Shown here: positions 9,453 to 18,987 of the stretch, piece by piece
Numbering within the stretch: position 1 is the first letter of the stretch
Layout of the letters: every line of letters begins with the position of its first letter
DNA from: Celeribacter neptunius
Lineage (GTDB): Bacteria > Pseudomonadota > Alphaproteobacteria > Rhodobacterales > Rhodobacteraceae
Assembly: GCF_900113955.1 (NCBI RefSeq)
Contig: NZ_FORH01000002.1
Span: 124,001 to 188,000 of the forward strand
Direction: 5' to 3'
DNA length: 64,000 nt
Notes under the pieces: model-generated
Database searches by the model: none
Told to the model about the DNA's origin: nothing
The model's input: only the letters and a program-made list of their open reading frames with translations
Translations under genes and position numbers: made by a program

Positions 9453-10898
9453 TCAGTGCACCGTACAGACCATGCAGGGGTCGAAGGAGCGCACGATATG
9501 CTGAACCGCGATGGGCGTGTCTTCACCCGGTTGTACCGGCGCGCCGACCAGCGCCGCTTCCACCGGTCCCGGGATGTTGCTCCGGTCGCGCGGCGAGAAA
9601 TTCCAGGTTGTCGGCGCGATGATCTGGTACGAGGTGATCTCACCCCTTTCGACGCGGAACCAATGGCCAAGCGCACCACGTGCCGCCTCGACCAGCCCGA
9701 CGCCCTCGCCGTCCTGTGGCAATTTCACATGGCGCATGAAAGGCTCGCGCGGGTCGATCTCGGCCAGCAGCCGTTCCATCTCCACCTGGGTGCGGGCCAG
9801 CTCCAACAGCCGACCGGCGACGCGGGCGCGCACCGATCCCTCCTTTGACAGCGCCAGAGCGAGCGGATGACCGTCGATCGCCTGCCGCGCCAGCGCCCCG
9901 GTTTCGAAACTTTCGCCCCGCAATCGCGGCGCCTTGCACCAACTATAGGCGTCCTCGCGCATATCCTCATCCGGCAGGGTCTGCCCATGGAGCGGATGGG
10001 CATCGGGGCCAAGCATCCAGGAATGCGACAGGTCCTCGATGATTCCGGCGGGTTCCAACTCACCGGCGGTGCCGTCGCGCAGAATGCCGGGGACAAAGCG
10101 CCGTCCCTCAGGGGTCGGGTAGGCGCCAAAGGAGAGGTAGCGATGCTCGCCGACGCCAGAGGTCTGTAACATCAAATTATCGGAAATTTCTAAGAACAAA
10201 CCGAAATCACCGGTTTGCCACCCGTTCAATTGTTCGATTTGTGTAAGTTCTAACAGGACCTCCAGAGGCGCACCGATGACCACCTCTTCGAGATAGGCGC
10301 GAAAGGCGGCAAGATCGGCGCCGATGCGCACCTTGTCACGGGCGGTGGGCGCGCGGGTCACCCCACCCGGTTGAATGGCCAGCGTATGCGGCCATTTCCC
10401 GCCCAGAAGCCCGACGATATGCAAAAGCTGCGCCCGCGCCTCCGTCGCGCGTTTGAGGGCGCTGCCGTGCACAGCAGTGAACCGTTCTACCGTGCGTCCA
10501 TGCCATGGCCGGTCGGCATAGATCGGGCGGGCAAAGTCGGGCATGAAGAACAGGTTGAAATGCATCAGATGGTCGGAAACATTTTCGACCATATGCAGGA
10601 GCTGGGCGACCCGGCTGCCATTCGGGATCATTTCGGCACCGGCAAGATCGGCCAAGGCCAGTGCGGCCGCCATGGATTGGCTGATCGAACAGATGCCACA
10701 GATCCGCGGCGTGAGGGTCAGCGCATCCATCGGCCCCTTGCCGCGCAACATGCTCTCGAAGCCGCGAAACATCGGCGAATTGGCATAGGCGGCTGTCACC
10801 CTGCCCTCGGCCACCTCGAGCCGGATTTCAAGATCGCCCTCGACCCGGTTGAACGGGCCGACGAGCAGGGTCGTCGTGTCTGTCATGCGATCAGTCAT
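9453..10898 (-). CDS. hupV: HupV/HoxC, large subunit of H2-sensing hydrogenase
   Basis: This 481-residue protein is the large subunit of a regulatory (group 2b) hydrogenase. The ligand motifs RICGICSISQ and DPCMVCTVH are present. The protein ends exactly at that His, so there is no C-terminal peptide to remove, as known for regulatory hydrogenases. It forms an H2 sensor with HupU that controls HupT autophosphorylation. Its start overlaps the hupU end by 8 bases; an ATG four codons later is an alternative start. The order hupT-hupU-hupV-hypF is that of R. capsulatus. Confidence 0.94.
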   Translation of the reverse strand: MTDRMTDTTTLLVGPFNRVEGDLEIRLEVAEGRVTAAYANSPMFRGFESMLRGKGPMDALTLTPRICGICSISQSMAAALALADLAGAEMIPNGSRVAQLLHMVENVSDHLMHFNLFFMPDFARPIYADRPWHGRTVERFTAVHGSALKRATEARAQLLHIVGLLGGKWPHTLAIQPGGVTRAPTARDKVRIGADLAAFRAYLEEVVIGAPLEVLLELTQIEQLNGWQTGDFGLFLEISDNLMLQTSGVGEHRYLSFGAYPTPEGRRFVPGILRDGTAGELEPAGIIEDLSHSWMLGPDAHPLHGQTLPDEDMREDAYSWCKAPRLRGESFETGALARQAIDGHPLALALSKEGSVRARVAGRLLELARTQVEMERLLAEIDPREPFMRHVKLPQDGEGVGLVEAARGALGHWFRVERGEITSYQIIAPTTWNFSPRDRSNIPGPVEAALVGAPVQPGEDTPIAVQHIVRSFDPCMVCTVH

Positions 10899-11886
10899 GT
10901 TTGCGGCTCTTCACGCTCGGGGGGACGATGACCCGGTCGGCCACGGCATTCTCGGCGACCCGACGCGGGGTCGCACGTTTCGACAGAGAGGCCAGCGCCA
11001 TGAACCAGGCCTTCGGCATATCGGTCGGCAGGCCCACCGGGATGCCGGCGAATTTCGGCGTCTCGGTAAAGCCGTGACCGGGTTCTTCGAACTCGGGCGC
11101 GGTGCAATTGATACAGGGGTAGCCGGCGCGGGTACAGCTGCCCTCGCCGTTCCACAGCCGGATGTTGCAATCGCCAACGGCCTGGGTGCCGATACAGCCC
11201 AAGTGCTCCATCATGCAGCCCATCTGCGACAGTTCCTCGGCCGAGGCCTTGTATTCGTAGAACTCGTTCTTGGTGCAGGCATGATGCACGAGATTGTCGG
11301 CAAAGAACCGCGGCCTTGCGTATTGGTCGAGATCCTCGGGACCGAGCGCGCCCGCGGCCAGCAGCATCAGCGTCTCGGTGACCCAGTCGGGATGCACCGG
11401 ACAGCCGGAAATATTGATCACCGGCAGGCCCGCCTTGTCGCGAAAGGTTGCGGGCAGCACAGCCCCCGCGTGGCTGCCCTCATATTGCAGACCGGCGGCA
11501 TCCGACGGGTTGTCGCCGGCCGAGGTCACCCCGCCATAGGTGGCGCAGGTGCCGACGGCCACGACATGGCGCGCCAGAGGGGCGAGGCTTTCGACCCAGT
11601 CGAGCATGGAGCGCCCGGTGCCCGCCAGCATATGATAGCGCCCGGTGCCCCTCGGCCCGCGGGCGATCGCACCTTCGACACAGAGGATGTCGAGCTGCTG
11701 TTCACCGGCTTCGATGGCATCGAGCAGGCGACGCACTTCGGCCCCTGTCGCCTCGGACAGCGAGGGATGCCAGAGAAACTCGAGCCCCGCGCCGTGGAAC
11801 AGGTCGATGAGCGACGGGCTTTCGGCGCAGAGAAGCGACATGGTGCAGCCGCCGCAGCCCGCCGATTGCAACCAGAGAATATTCAC
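10891..11886 (-). CDS. hupU: HupU/HoxB, small subunit of H2-sensing hydrogenase
   Basis: This 331-residue protein begins MNILWLQSAGCGGC, with no Tat signal, so the sensor stays in the cytoplasm. Cysteines for three Fe-S clusters are visible, including CGGCTMSLLC near the N-terminus and GCMMEHLGC, GEGSC and PCINC toward the C-terminus. The C-terminus lacks the membrane anchor of HupS. The start overlaps the hupT stop (ATGA). Partner: HupV; downstream target: HupT. Confidence 0.94.
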   Translation of the reverse strand: MNILWLQSAGCGGCTMSLLCAESPSLIDLFHGAGLEFLWHPSLSEATGAEVRRLLDAIEAGEQQLDILCVEGAIARGPRGTGRYHMLAGTGRSMLDWVESLAPLARHVVAVGTCATYGGVTSAGDNPSDAAGLQYEGSHAGAVLPATFRDKAGLPVINISGCPVHPDWVTETLMLLAAGALGPEDLDQYARPRFFADNLVHHACTKNEFYEYKASAEELSQMGCMMEHLGCIGTQAVGDCNIRLWNGEGSCTRAGYPCINCTAPEFEEPGHGFTETPKFAGIPVGLPTDMPKAWFMALASLSKRATPRRVAENAVADRVIVPPSVKSRKHD

Positions 11887-13259
11887 CCATTCCCTCCCAG
11901 TTTCGGGGCCTGTCTCGGAGCCCGTTTCAGCGACAGGCGAAAACAGGCGCCCTCGGCCTGATCCGGCAGATAGGTGAGCGCGCCGCCATGTTCCTCGGCG
12001 ATCTTGTAAGAGATCGACAGGCCGAGCCCCGTGCCCTTGCCGACATCCTTGGTCGAGAAGAACGGATCGAAAATGGCCGCCTGCAGCTCTTCCGACACGC
12101 CCGGCCCGTTGTCGCAGACATCGAGCAGGGCGAAATCGCCCTCATAGCGCAGGGTGATGCGGATTTCCGGTGCCGCAACCCCGGTCATGGCGTCGGCGGC
12201 GTTCTGGACCAGGTTCATCACCACCTGTTGCACATGGCCGACCCGGCCCAGCGCGACACAGGGGTCTTCGCCCTCGACGGTGATTTTCATATCGCGTTTC
12301 TGGCCGCGCCGGACCCAATCGGCGCCGATCTTGGCGGTTTGCGTCAGATCGAAGGGCGCCACTTCACCAGAGCCATCCGCGGAGAGACGCCGCAGGTCCT
12401 CGACAATGTCGCGCACCCGCTCGGCGCCGTCATGCGCGCCCTCGATCGCGCTACGCAGGTTCTTGAGGTCGCGGTCGAGCCGCAGGCTCTCGCGCAGCGC
12501 GATCAGCTCATCCCGGCTGGCGCCGCCCTGCACCTGTTCGAAATAGGCCTCGAACCGGTCGAGATATTTCTGCAGGCTGTGGGTATTGGCATAGACGAAG
12601 GAAATCGGGTTGTTCAGCTCATGCGCCACGCCCGCCAGAAGCCGGCCGAGCGAGGCGAGTTTCTCGGTGCGCACCAATTGCGTCTGCGCCTGTTTCAGCT
12701 CGTCGAGGCTGCGTTCCAGCTCGCGATACGCCCGGCGCAGCTCGCCCAGAGGCCGCCCGGTCAGGATGATGCCGGAGACCCGTTTGCGCTTGTCGAGACG
12801 CGGCGCGAGCCGGATATCGACCGGGCTGGCGCCATCCACGGTCTGCAGATCGAGCTCAAGCCGGGTCTCGCCGCGCAGTTTGATCACAGCATCGATCGCC
12901 GCCAGCATGCGGTCCCGCATCTCGCCCTCGAAGAACTGATCGACGGGATGGCCGATCAAAGCCGCCTTGTCGCGCCCCAGAGCGGCGCAAAACGACTGGC
13001 TGACATCGGCGATGACGCCATCCTTGTCGGTGACCACGAGATAATCCGAGATCGACGCCATGATCGAGCCGAGAAAGCCGCGCAGGCTCACCAGCTCGGT
13101 GTTGCGCGCTTCCAATTGTTCCTGATAATCGACCAGCTCGGCATAGGTCTTGTCCACGGCATCGAGCACGTCCACCCAGGCGGTGTCGTCGAGCTCCGGC
13201 CGCGTGCCGCTCCCCAGGCTCCCAGGCAAGTCTATCACGGGATCACCATCCTTGGTCAT
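11883..13259 (-). CDS. hupT: HupT, PAS-domain histidine kinase of H2 signalling
   Basis: This 458-residue soluble sensor kinase has a short coiled N-terminus, a PAS domain (about residues 62-170) and a coiled linker. The phosphoacceptor His is at about 213 in GVAHELNNPISFVYANTHSL. A HATPase domain follows, with NLVQNAADAM, DNGPGV and GKGTGLGLSIS boxes. In R. capsulatus HupT phosphorylates the NtrC-type regulator HupR, and H2 sensed by HupUV stops this. The co-operonic hupU and hupV support that role. hupR is not in the window. The gene is divergent from pepT across 160 bases. Confidence 0.92.
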   Translation of the reverse strand: MTKDGDPVIDLPGSLGSGTRPELDDTAWVDVLDAVDKTYAELVDYQEQLEARNTELVSLRGFLGSIMASISDYLVVTDKDGVIADVSQSFCAALGRDKAALIGHPVDQFFEGEMRDRMLAAIDAVIKLRGETRLELDLQTVDGASPVDIRLAPRLDKRKRVSGIILTGRPLGELRRAYRELERSLDELKQAQTQLVRTEKLASLGRLLAGVAHELNNPISFVYANTHSLQKYLDRFEAYFEQVQGGASRDELIALRESLRLDRDLKNLRSAIEGAHDGAERVRDIVEDLRRLSADGSGEVAPFDLTQTAKIGADWVRRGQKRDMKITVEGEDPCVALGRVGHVQQVVMNLVQNAADAMTGVAAPEIRITLRYEGDFALLDVCDNGPGVSEELQAAIFDPFFSTKDVGKGTGLGLSISYKIAEEHGGALTYLPDQAEGACFRLSLKRAPRQAPKLGGNG

Positions 13260-13419
13260 TACCCGCTCAGCCTATGCCAAGGACCGGAGTTTGGAAAGGG
13301 TTGGCAACATCTGCGACACCGGTCTTCCGGCTGCCGCGAGGTTCACTCTCTCGTGTCATTCCAAGGGCTTGACTCTTCTGCCCGCGCCCGCCCTGATCGG
13401 CGCAACAACAGGAGTTATC

Positions 13420-14682
13420 ATGTCCGACACCACCGCCGCCAAATTCACCGGAAAATTCGATCAGGAACTCGAGGCCCGCCTCACCCGCTACGCCGCGATT
13501 GACAGCCAGAGCGACGCGAACTCTCCGACGGCGCCCAGCACCGAGATCCAATACGACATGCTGCGGCTGTTGGAAAAGGAACTCACCGAGATGGGCGCCG
13601 CCGACGTCGAGATCACCGAGTATGGCGTGGTGCTGGCGACCATTCCAGGCAACACCGAAGGACCGACCGTCGGGCTTCTCGCTCATGTCGACACTGCGCC
13701 GCAATTCAACGCCACGGGCGTGAAACCACGGGTAATCAAGGGCTATAACGGCGGCGAGATCACATTCCCCGACAATCCGGATCTGGTGCTCTCACCCGAG
13801 GAATTCCCCTATCTGGCCGAAAAGCAGGGCCATGACATCGTCACCGCCTCGGGCACCACATTGCTGGGCGCCGATGACAAGGCGGGCGTGGCGATCATCA
13901 TGAGTGCTGCCCGCCATCTGTTGCAGAACCCCGAGATCCCGCACGGGCCGATCCGCGTCGCGTTCACCCCGGATGAGGAGATCGGACGCGGGGTTGGCGA
14001 GGCCCTGCCCAAGGATCTCGGTGTGGATTTCGCCTATACGTTCGACGGCGGCGAAGTGGGCGAGATCACCTATGAGACCTTCTCGGCGGACGGAGCCGAG
14101 ATCACCGTCTCCGGCGTGTCGATCCATCCGGGCAATGCCAAGGAGAAACTGGTCAACGCCATCCACCTCGCCTCGAAGATCATTCAGACCCTGCCGCAGG
14201 CCACGATGACACCGGAGACCACCGATGAGCGCGACGGGTTCATCCATGCCACCGATATGGTCGGCGGCTCGTCCGAGATGAAAATCACTCTCATCCTGCG
14301 CGATTTCGAGCGCGAGGGTCTGGAACAGAAGGGCGAGATCGTGCGTCAGGTCTGTGCCGCCGTCGCCGCCACCGAGCCGCGCGCCACAATCTCCTGCGAG
14401 ATCAAACCGCAATATCGCAATATGCGCTATTGGCTCGAGGACGACATGACGCCGGTGGATCTCGCCCGCGACGCGTTGAAAAGCCTCGGGATCGAACCGA
14501 ACTCGGTGCCGATCCGCGGCGGCACGGATGGCTCGCGCCTGACCGAAATGGGCGTGCCCTGCCCCAACCTGTTCACCGGCATGCAGAACCTGCACGGGCC
14601 GCAGGAATGGATTTCGGTGCAGGACATGGCGGTCGCGACAGAATTCTGTCTGGCGCTGATCGAGCGGGCGGCGAAGGGGTAA
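13420..14682 (+). CDS. pepT: Peptidase T (tripeptide aminopeptidase)
   Basis: This 420-residue cytosolic M20-family metallopeptidase removes N-terminal residues from tripeptides. Motifs include LAHVDTAPQF, LGADDKAGVA (zinc-bridging Asp), TPDEEIGRG (catalytic and zinc Glu) and RGGTDGS. The start at 13420 is preceded by AGGAG at optimal spacing; the frame is open upstream across the hupT start, but that extension has no support. It has no link to hydrogen metabolism and separates the hup and hyn blocks. Confidence 0.93.
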   Translation: MSDTTAAKFTGKFDQELEARLTRYAAIDSQSDANSPTAPSTEIQYDMLRLLEKELTEMGAADVEITEYGVVLATIPGNTEGPTVGLLAHVDTAPQFNATGVKPRVIKGYNGGEITFPDNPDLVLSPEEFPYLAEKQGHDIVTASGTTLLGADDKAGVAIIMSAARHLLQNPEIPHGPIRVAFTPDEEIGRGVGEALPKDLGVDFAYTFDGGEVGEITYETFSADGAEITVSGVSIHPGNAKEKLVNAIHLASKIIQTLPQATMTPETTDERDGFIHATDMVGGSSEMKITLILRDFEREGLEQKGEIVRQVCAAVAATEPRATISCEIKPQYRNMRYWLEDDMTPVDLARDALKSLGIEPNSVPIRGGTDGSRLTEMGVPCPNLFTGMQNLHGPQEWISVQDMAVATEFCLALIERAAKG

Positions 14683-14765
14683 GCGGGCAAGGTTGCTTTG
14701 CGGGACGGAGGGGGCTCTCGAGCGCAGTGTCCTGTTGGCGCGAAACAAGGCGAAGCCGTCGCGCC

Positions 14766-14795
14766 TGCGCTTGCCCGTCCCGGCGGGCAAGCGCA
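14766..14795. terminator. Strong hairpin between convergent pepT and proC-like genes
   Basis: A 12-bp perfect stem (TGCGCTTGCCCG / CGGGCAAGCGCA) encloses a 6-base loop midway between the two convergent stops. No T-run follows on either strand, so it may block read-through as a structured or factor-assisted terminator rather than a classical intrinsic one. Confidence 0.5.
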
Positions 14796-14929
14796 ATATC
14801 ACTCGTGCGCAAGAGATTGAACTTTCACGGGGAGGCGAACATAAAGTGACGACCACATCGGTCGGAGCGCTCACCCACGGGCCAGCGCAGGCGCTCTGTC
14901 CCAACGTCAGAAAAGGGCTCTTTCCCGCC

Positions 14930-15715
14930 TCAGCTCCGCGCCTTGGTGATCCGCTCTGCCACCGTATCCATCGCCGTCACGATCGCATCGCGCCCCCCCT
15001 CTTCGCAGAACACCCGGAACATCTGTTCGTTGAGCCCGCCGGGGGTCGAATGGCCCTCGCGCAGCGCGGCAAAGCTCAGATCGGAGCCCTCCGCCGTGCG
15101 CGCCAGTGCAGCAAAGACATTGGCGAGAAAGCTGCGCGCCTCGGTCTCCGTGCCGCCCTGCGCCACGATCCAGCTGGCAACGATGTCCTGAAAGCCAAAA
15201 TAGGTCCCCATCATCGAGCCGGGCACGGTATAGGCGTCGAATTCCTGGAGGCTTTGGGTGACGATCACCCCGCCCAGGGCCTCGAAAATCGCCTCCATCC
15301 GCTCGGACTGCCCGGAAAGAACCGTGATGCCCGCAAGTTCGGCCACCGGCGGCAGCGGCACTGCGCGGGTGATCAGGGCCACCTCGCCGCCCCAAGCGGT
15401 GATCTTTTCCACCGGCAGGGTGGCGATCAGGCTGCAGATCTCCTGGTCCGGGCGGAACGCGAGCTGAGAGAGCACCTGTTGTGCCACCTGCGGCAGCACC
15501 GCGAGAAACAAGAGATCGCTCTGATCGACGATCGTCTGATTGTCATTCACGACCCGCACCATCTCGTAGCGCTCGGACAGCGCCGTCGAGATCGCCTGGC
15601 TGCGCGTGGAAACCACGATCTCCTCGACCCCCAGCCGTTCTGCGATGCCGCTTTTCATCATGCCGGTGATCACCGCTTCGGAAATCACCCCTGTGCCAAT
15701 AAAGCCGATCTTCAT
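14930..15715 (-). CDS. Pyrroline-5-carboxylate reductase family protein (ProC-like)
   Basis: This 261-residue oxidoreductase begins with the NADP-binding motif MKIGFIGTGVISEAVITGM and has the P5C-reductase C-terminal dimer domain (GTYFGFQDIVASWIVAQGG, and REGHSTPGGLNEQ near the end). The family makes L-proline from pyrroline-5-carboxylate. The STPGG motif is kept, but several other family positions (for example around LLFLAVLPQVAQQVL) are divergent. A related imine reductase role is therefore possible, and the proC symbol is withheld. It is convergent with pepT. Confidence 0.8.
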   Translation of the reverse strand: MKIGFIGTGVISEAVITGMMKSGIAERLGVEEIVVSTRSQAISTALSERYEMVRVVNDNQTIVDQSDLLFLAVLPQVAQQVLSQLAFRPDQEICSLIATLPVEKITAWGGEVALITRAVPLPPVAELAGITVLSGQSERMEAIFEALGGVIVTQSLQEFDAYTVPGSMMGTYFGFQDIVASWIVAQGGTETEARSFLANVFAALARTAEGSDLSFAALREGHSTPGGLNEQMFRVFCEEGGRDAIVTAMDTVAERITKARS

Positions 15716-15762
15716 GCCCTACCCTCGCGTGTCTGCTGTCTCAGCCCAAGGGGGTAGCGCGG

Positions 15763-15791
15763 CCTCGGCACGATCTCAAGCCGTGCCGAGG
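15763..15791. terminator. Hairpin between FAH-family gene and ProC-like gene
   Basis: A 10-bp perfect stem (CCTCGGCACG / CGTGCCGAGG) with a 9-base loop lies just past the end of the FAH-family gene on the minus strand. No T-run follows, so a terminator role is only probable. Confidence 0.4.
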
Positions 15792-15835
15792 GTTTCGCCC
15801 TGCACAGGGGGTGAGAGGCACTGAGGCAAGCGCGA

Positions 15836-16675
15836 TCAATCGTCGGCGACGCAGAGCTGGCGCTGCGTGCCCAGCCCTTCGATCCCCAGCTCGACCACAT
15901 CGCCCGCCTTCAGATAGCGCGGCGGCTTCATCCCCATGCCGACGCCCGGCGGCGTGCCGGTGGAGATGATATCGCCGGGCTCAAGCGTGAAGAAATGCGA
16001 CAGATACGAAATCAGGAACGGCACCTTGTAGACCATGGTGGCCGTGCTGCCGCTCTGCATCCTTGTGCCGTTGACATCGAGCCACATCGGCAGCGCGTCA
16101 ATGTCGCCCAACTCGTCCGGCGTCACCAGCCACGGCCCGGTCGGCCCGAAATTGTCACAGGATTTGCCCTTGACCCATTGGCCGGACCGCTCGGTCTGAA
16201 AGGCGCGCTCCGAGACATCATTGGCGAGACAGAAGCCCGCCACATGCTCCATCGCCTCCGCTTCGGAGACATATTTCGCCGGCCTGCCGATCACCACCGC
16301 CAGTTCGACTTCCCAATCGGTCTTCTCGGCGCCGCGCGGGATGAGGATCGGATCGTTGGGGCCGCAGATGGCCGAGGTGTATTTCGCAAAGATCAGCGGC
16401 TCGGGCGGCACATCCATGCCGCTTTCCTCGGCGTGATCGGCATAGTTGAGCCCGATGCAGATGAATTTTCCGATCTGCCCGACACAGGCGCCGAGACGCG
16501 GCTCTCCCGCAACGAGCGGCAGGCTCTCCGGATCGATGCCTTTCAGCGCTTCAAGCCGGCTCAGCATCTCGCCGCCGATATCCGGCACATGGCCCGACAG
16601 ATCCCGCAAATTGCCGTCCCCATCGACCAAAGCGGGCTTTTCCGCCCCGCGGTCCCCATAACGTGCGAATTTCAT
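15836..16675 (-). CDS. Fumarylacetoacetate hydrolase (FAH) family protein
   Basis: This 279-residue protein has the FAH fold with a divalent-metal site. Family landmarks include IGLNYADHAEESG, EVELAVVIG, GKSCDNFGPTGPWLVTPDE and IISTGTPPGVGMG. Homologues hydrolyse C-C bonds in acylpyruvates or isomerise and decarboxylate aromatic ring-cleavage products; the substrate cannot be told here. The start at 16675 has GGAGGAG upstream; the frame extends 27 codons further without a ribosome site. It may take part in aromatic catabolism, but it stands apart from the iac cluster. Confidence 0.88.
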   Translation of the reverse strand: MKFARYGDRGAEKPALVDGDGNLRDLSGHVPDIGGEMLSRLEALKGIDPESLPLVAGEPRLGACVGQIGKFICIGLNYADHAEESGMDVPPEPLIFAKYTSAICGPNDPILIPRGAEKTDWEVELAVVIGRPAKYVSEAEAMEHVAGFCLANDVSERAFQTERSGQWVKGKSCDNFGPTGPWLVTPDELGDIDALPMWLDVNGTRMQSGSTATMVYKVPFLISYLSHFFTLEPGDIISTGTPPGVGMGMKPPRYLKAGDVVELGIEGLGTQRQLCVADD

Positions 16676-16801
16676 CTGGCTCTCTCCTCCCGAATGACGC
16701 CCATCGGCCCTGCGCCGCCCTCCATGACTGGCGCGGGTCACCGACCCGGCCGTCATAACAGGATTTGCGGCACAGTTCAGGTCTCGATTATCGCAAAGGG
16801 C

Positions 16802-17740
16802 TTACTCGGCGGCCTGAACGCTGTCCTGCTTTGCCTTGAGCCTTTGGTCGAGCCAGTCGAGCCAGTCCTGCATGCCCTCACCGGTGCGGGCCGAGAGGCG
16901 CAGCACCGTGATGCCGGGGGTCACCCGTCTGAGGTTCGCCTCATAGAGATCGAGATCGACGTCGCAATGCGGCGCCAGATCGACCTTGTTCAGGAGCGCG
17001 ATCTCGGAAACGGTGAACATATCCGGGTATTTCAGAGGCTTGTCCTCGCCCTCCGTCACCGACAGGATCGCCACCTTGCAATCCTCGCCCAAGTCAAACC
17101 CCGCCGGGCACACCAGATTGCCGACATTTTCAATGAACAGATAGGACGCCGGATCGATCTCCAGATGTTCCATCGCGTGACCGACCATATGGCCGTCGAG
17201 GTGACAGCCCTTGCCGGTGTTGACCTGCACGGCCCTTGCCCCCGTCGCCCGAATGCGCTCGGCGTCATTGGCGGTCTGCTGATCGCCCTCGATCACGGCG
17301 AGCGGCGTGTCTCCGGCGCGGGCGTTCAGCATCTCGATGGTCTTGCACAGAAGCGTCGTCTTGCCGGAGCCGGGCGAAGACACGAGGTTCACCGCAAAGG
17401 CGCCGAGCCTGCCCAGCACCCGGCGATTGCCCTCGGCGTAGCGGTCGTTCTTGGCCAGGATATCGGTCTCCAGCGCGATCAGCCGCTCCTGCGACATGCC
17501 CGGCACTTCGGTGCCCGCCGGGCCCTGGCCGAAATGCATGTCATCGCCATGGTGGTGATGCGCGTGATGATGGTGATGACCATGATCGTGATCGTGGAAA
17601 TGCCCGTGCTCATGGGGATGATCGTGGGAATGGTCATGCCCGTGAGAATGCCCGTGAGAATGACTGTGAGAGGGGCCGTGTTCATGACCATGCGCATGCC
17701 CCTCAACGCTCGAAGTGCCGCAGCCGCATACCGTACACAT
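16802..17740 (-). CDS. hypB: HypB, nickel-storing GTPase for hydrogenase maturation
   Basis: This 312-residue SIMIBI-class GTPase delivers nickel to the hydrogenase large subunit with HypA. It starts MCTVCGCG, the CxxCGC high-affinity nickel site, then has a very His-rich stretch (about 29 His between residues 15 and 69), suited to nickel storage. The GTPase P-loop [11 protein letters not shown] is at about 121-131, and [14 protein letters not shown] and NKVD follow. [10 protein letters not shown] is the second metal site at the dimer interface. A ribosome site (GGAGG) lies in the end of hypA, whose stop overlaps this start by one base. Confidence 0.96.
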   Translation of the reverse strand: MCTVCGCGTSSVEGHAHGHEHGPSHSHSHGHSHGHDHSHDHPHEHGHFHDHDHGHHHHHAHHHHGDDMHFGQGPAGTEVPGMSQERLIALETDILAKNDRYAEGNRRVLGRLGAFAVNLVSSPGSGKTTLLCKTIEMLNARAGDTPLAVIEGDQQTANDAERIRATGARAVQVNTGKGCHLDGHMVGHAMEHLEIDPASYLFIENVGNLVCPAGFDLGEDCKVAILSVTEGEDKPLKYPDMFTVSEIALLNKVDLAPHCDVDLDLYEANLRRVTPGITVLRLSARTGEGMQDWLDWLDQRLKAKQDSVQAAE

Positions 17741-18081
17741 CAGGTAACCTCCAAATCCTTGATCCGCATTTCGTCACCGCCCATCGGCATCAGCTTGCCG
17801 CCGCCGCAAATGGGACAATTGTCCAGCCGGTTCTCGATCTCCACCTCCTTGGCACAATCGTAGCACATCGCACGCCCCGGCAGGTCGATCATCTCAAGCG
17901 CCGCGCCCTCGGCCACGGAACCCCGCATCACCACGTCAAAGGCAAAGGCCATCGCGGGTTTCTCCACCCCCGCGAACCTGCCGATCTCGAGCCGCACCCG
18001 CGACACAGACGAAAACCCGTTCGCCAAAGCCGCCTCCTCGATCACCGACCGAACCCCTTCGCACAATGACATCTCATGCAT
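17740..18081 (-). CDS. hypA: HypA, nickel metallochaperone
   Basis: This 113-residue protein starts [10 protein letters not shown], where His2 is the nickel ligand, and has a zinc knuckle with CYDC and CPIC pairs. HypA hands nickel from HypB to the large subunit. It overlaps hupK by 8 bases and hypB by one base. Confidence 0.96.
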   Translation of the reverse strand: MHEMSLCEGVRSVIEEAALANGFSSVSRVRLEIGRFAGVEKPAMAFAFDVVMRGSVAEGAALEMIDLPGRAMCYDCAKEVEIENRLDNCPICGGGKLMPMGGDEMRIKDLEVT

Positions 18082-18964
18082 TGCGCAGTCCTCCGAGCGC
18101 CCCGCCGCGCAGCTCGACCACGGTGCAGGGATCGAGAATATCGATCACCACCTGCGCCAGATGATGTTTGGCGGGCGGCAGGCTGGCGAGGCTTTGTTCC
18201 ATGATCCCGCCCGGCGCCATCAGATGATCGGTCGGCGTGGTGCGGGTAAACTCCGCGACCTGCCCGTCGGCAATCGCGGCTTTGACCACATAGCTGCCAC
18301 GCGAGGCCGGCACCATGGCGGTGCCATCGGCGAGCCGCGTCGGTGCTGGCGCCTCGCCCTTGAGACAGGCGGCAAGATCGAGCATCCGCGCCGTGGCGCG
18401 CCAGAGCGGCCCGCGGCCCTTGCGCGCCTCGACCACCTGCATCAGCGGATGGTCGAGATGGCGCCCGGCGGTGGAATTCTCACACGCCCTGCGGGACATG
18501 AGCTCTCCGGGCGCCGGCGCGGGGAGATCCGCGATGGCTTCGCCCGCCTCAAATGCCTCGTCCAAGGCTTTGAACAGCGGCGCAAATCCGTCATCCCCCG
18601 AGAGAAATTCTTCGAATTCTGTGTCACTCGCGGGCATCACCTCCGGCAAGAGCGCCGCGGCGCCCTGCGCCACCGGCAGAGGCTCTATCCCGAGCCCCCG
18701 CGGCACGATGATGCCGAGCCGCATCAGGTGATCGCGGGCGAAATCGGCACAAAGCGCGTGTTGCACATCACCGGCCAGAGGCAGATCGAGCGCCAGACGC
18801 ACCGCCGCCTCCTGCGCCGAACGGCACAGGTTGAACAGCCGCGGCACGAGCATCGCCACCTCTTCGACCGGCTTGCCGATCACCAATTGTGCGATCGGCA
18901 GGTCCGGGGCGATCACGGCGTGGAGCCGCTCCGCCCCGGCAGTGTTCATGGGATCATCACGCAT
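18074..18964 (-). CDS. hupK: HupK, hydrogenase large-subunit-like maturation factor
   Basis: This 296-residue protein resembles a degraded [NiFe] large subunit. The C-terminal active-site motif survives only as DPCTVV, with the second Cys lost, and the N-terminal CxxC motif is absent, so it cannot bind the NiFe centre in the normal way. HupK/HoxV proteins are thought to act as scaffolds for Fe(CN)2CO assembly. In R. capsulatus hupK follows hupJ and precedes hypAB; here hupK-hypA-hypB sits behind the Isp-type hydrogenase genes instead. The start is uncertain by five codons. Confidence 0.85.
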   Translation of the reverse strand: MRDDPMNTAGAERLHAVIAPDLPIAQLVIGKPVEEVAMLVPRLFNLCRSAQEAAVRLALDLPLAGDVQHALCADFARDHLMRLGIIVPRGLGIEPLPVAQGAAALLPEVMPASDTEFEEFLSGDDGFAPLFKALDEAFEAGEAIADLPAPAPGELMSRRACENSTAGRHLDHPLMQVVEARKGRGPLWRATARMLDLAACLKGEAPAPTRLADGTAMVPASRGSYVVKAAIADGQVAEFTRTTPTDHLMAPGGIMEQSLASLPPAKHHLAQVVIDILDPCTVVELRGGALGGLRNA

Positions 18965-18987
18965 GGTGCTTCAAAATCCGGGCCGGT

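Noticed and set aside
16734-16748. CGGGTC/GACCCG hairpin between hypB and the FAH-family gene as a terminator
   Set aside because: The stem is only 6 bp and no T-run follows on the minus strand.
18074-18964. HupK as a fourth functional hydrogenase large subunit
   Set aside because: Both CxxC ligand pairs are missing or broken and the protein is only about half the usual length.
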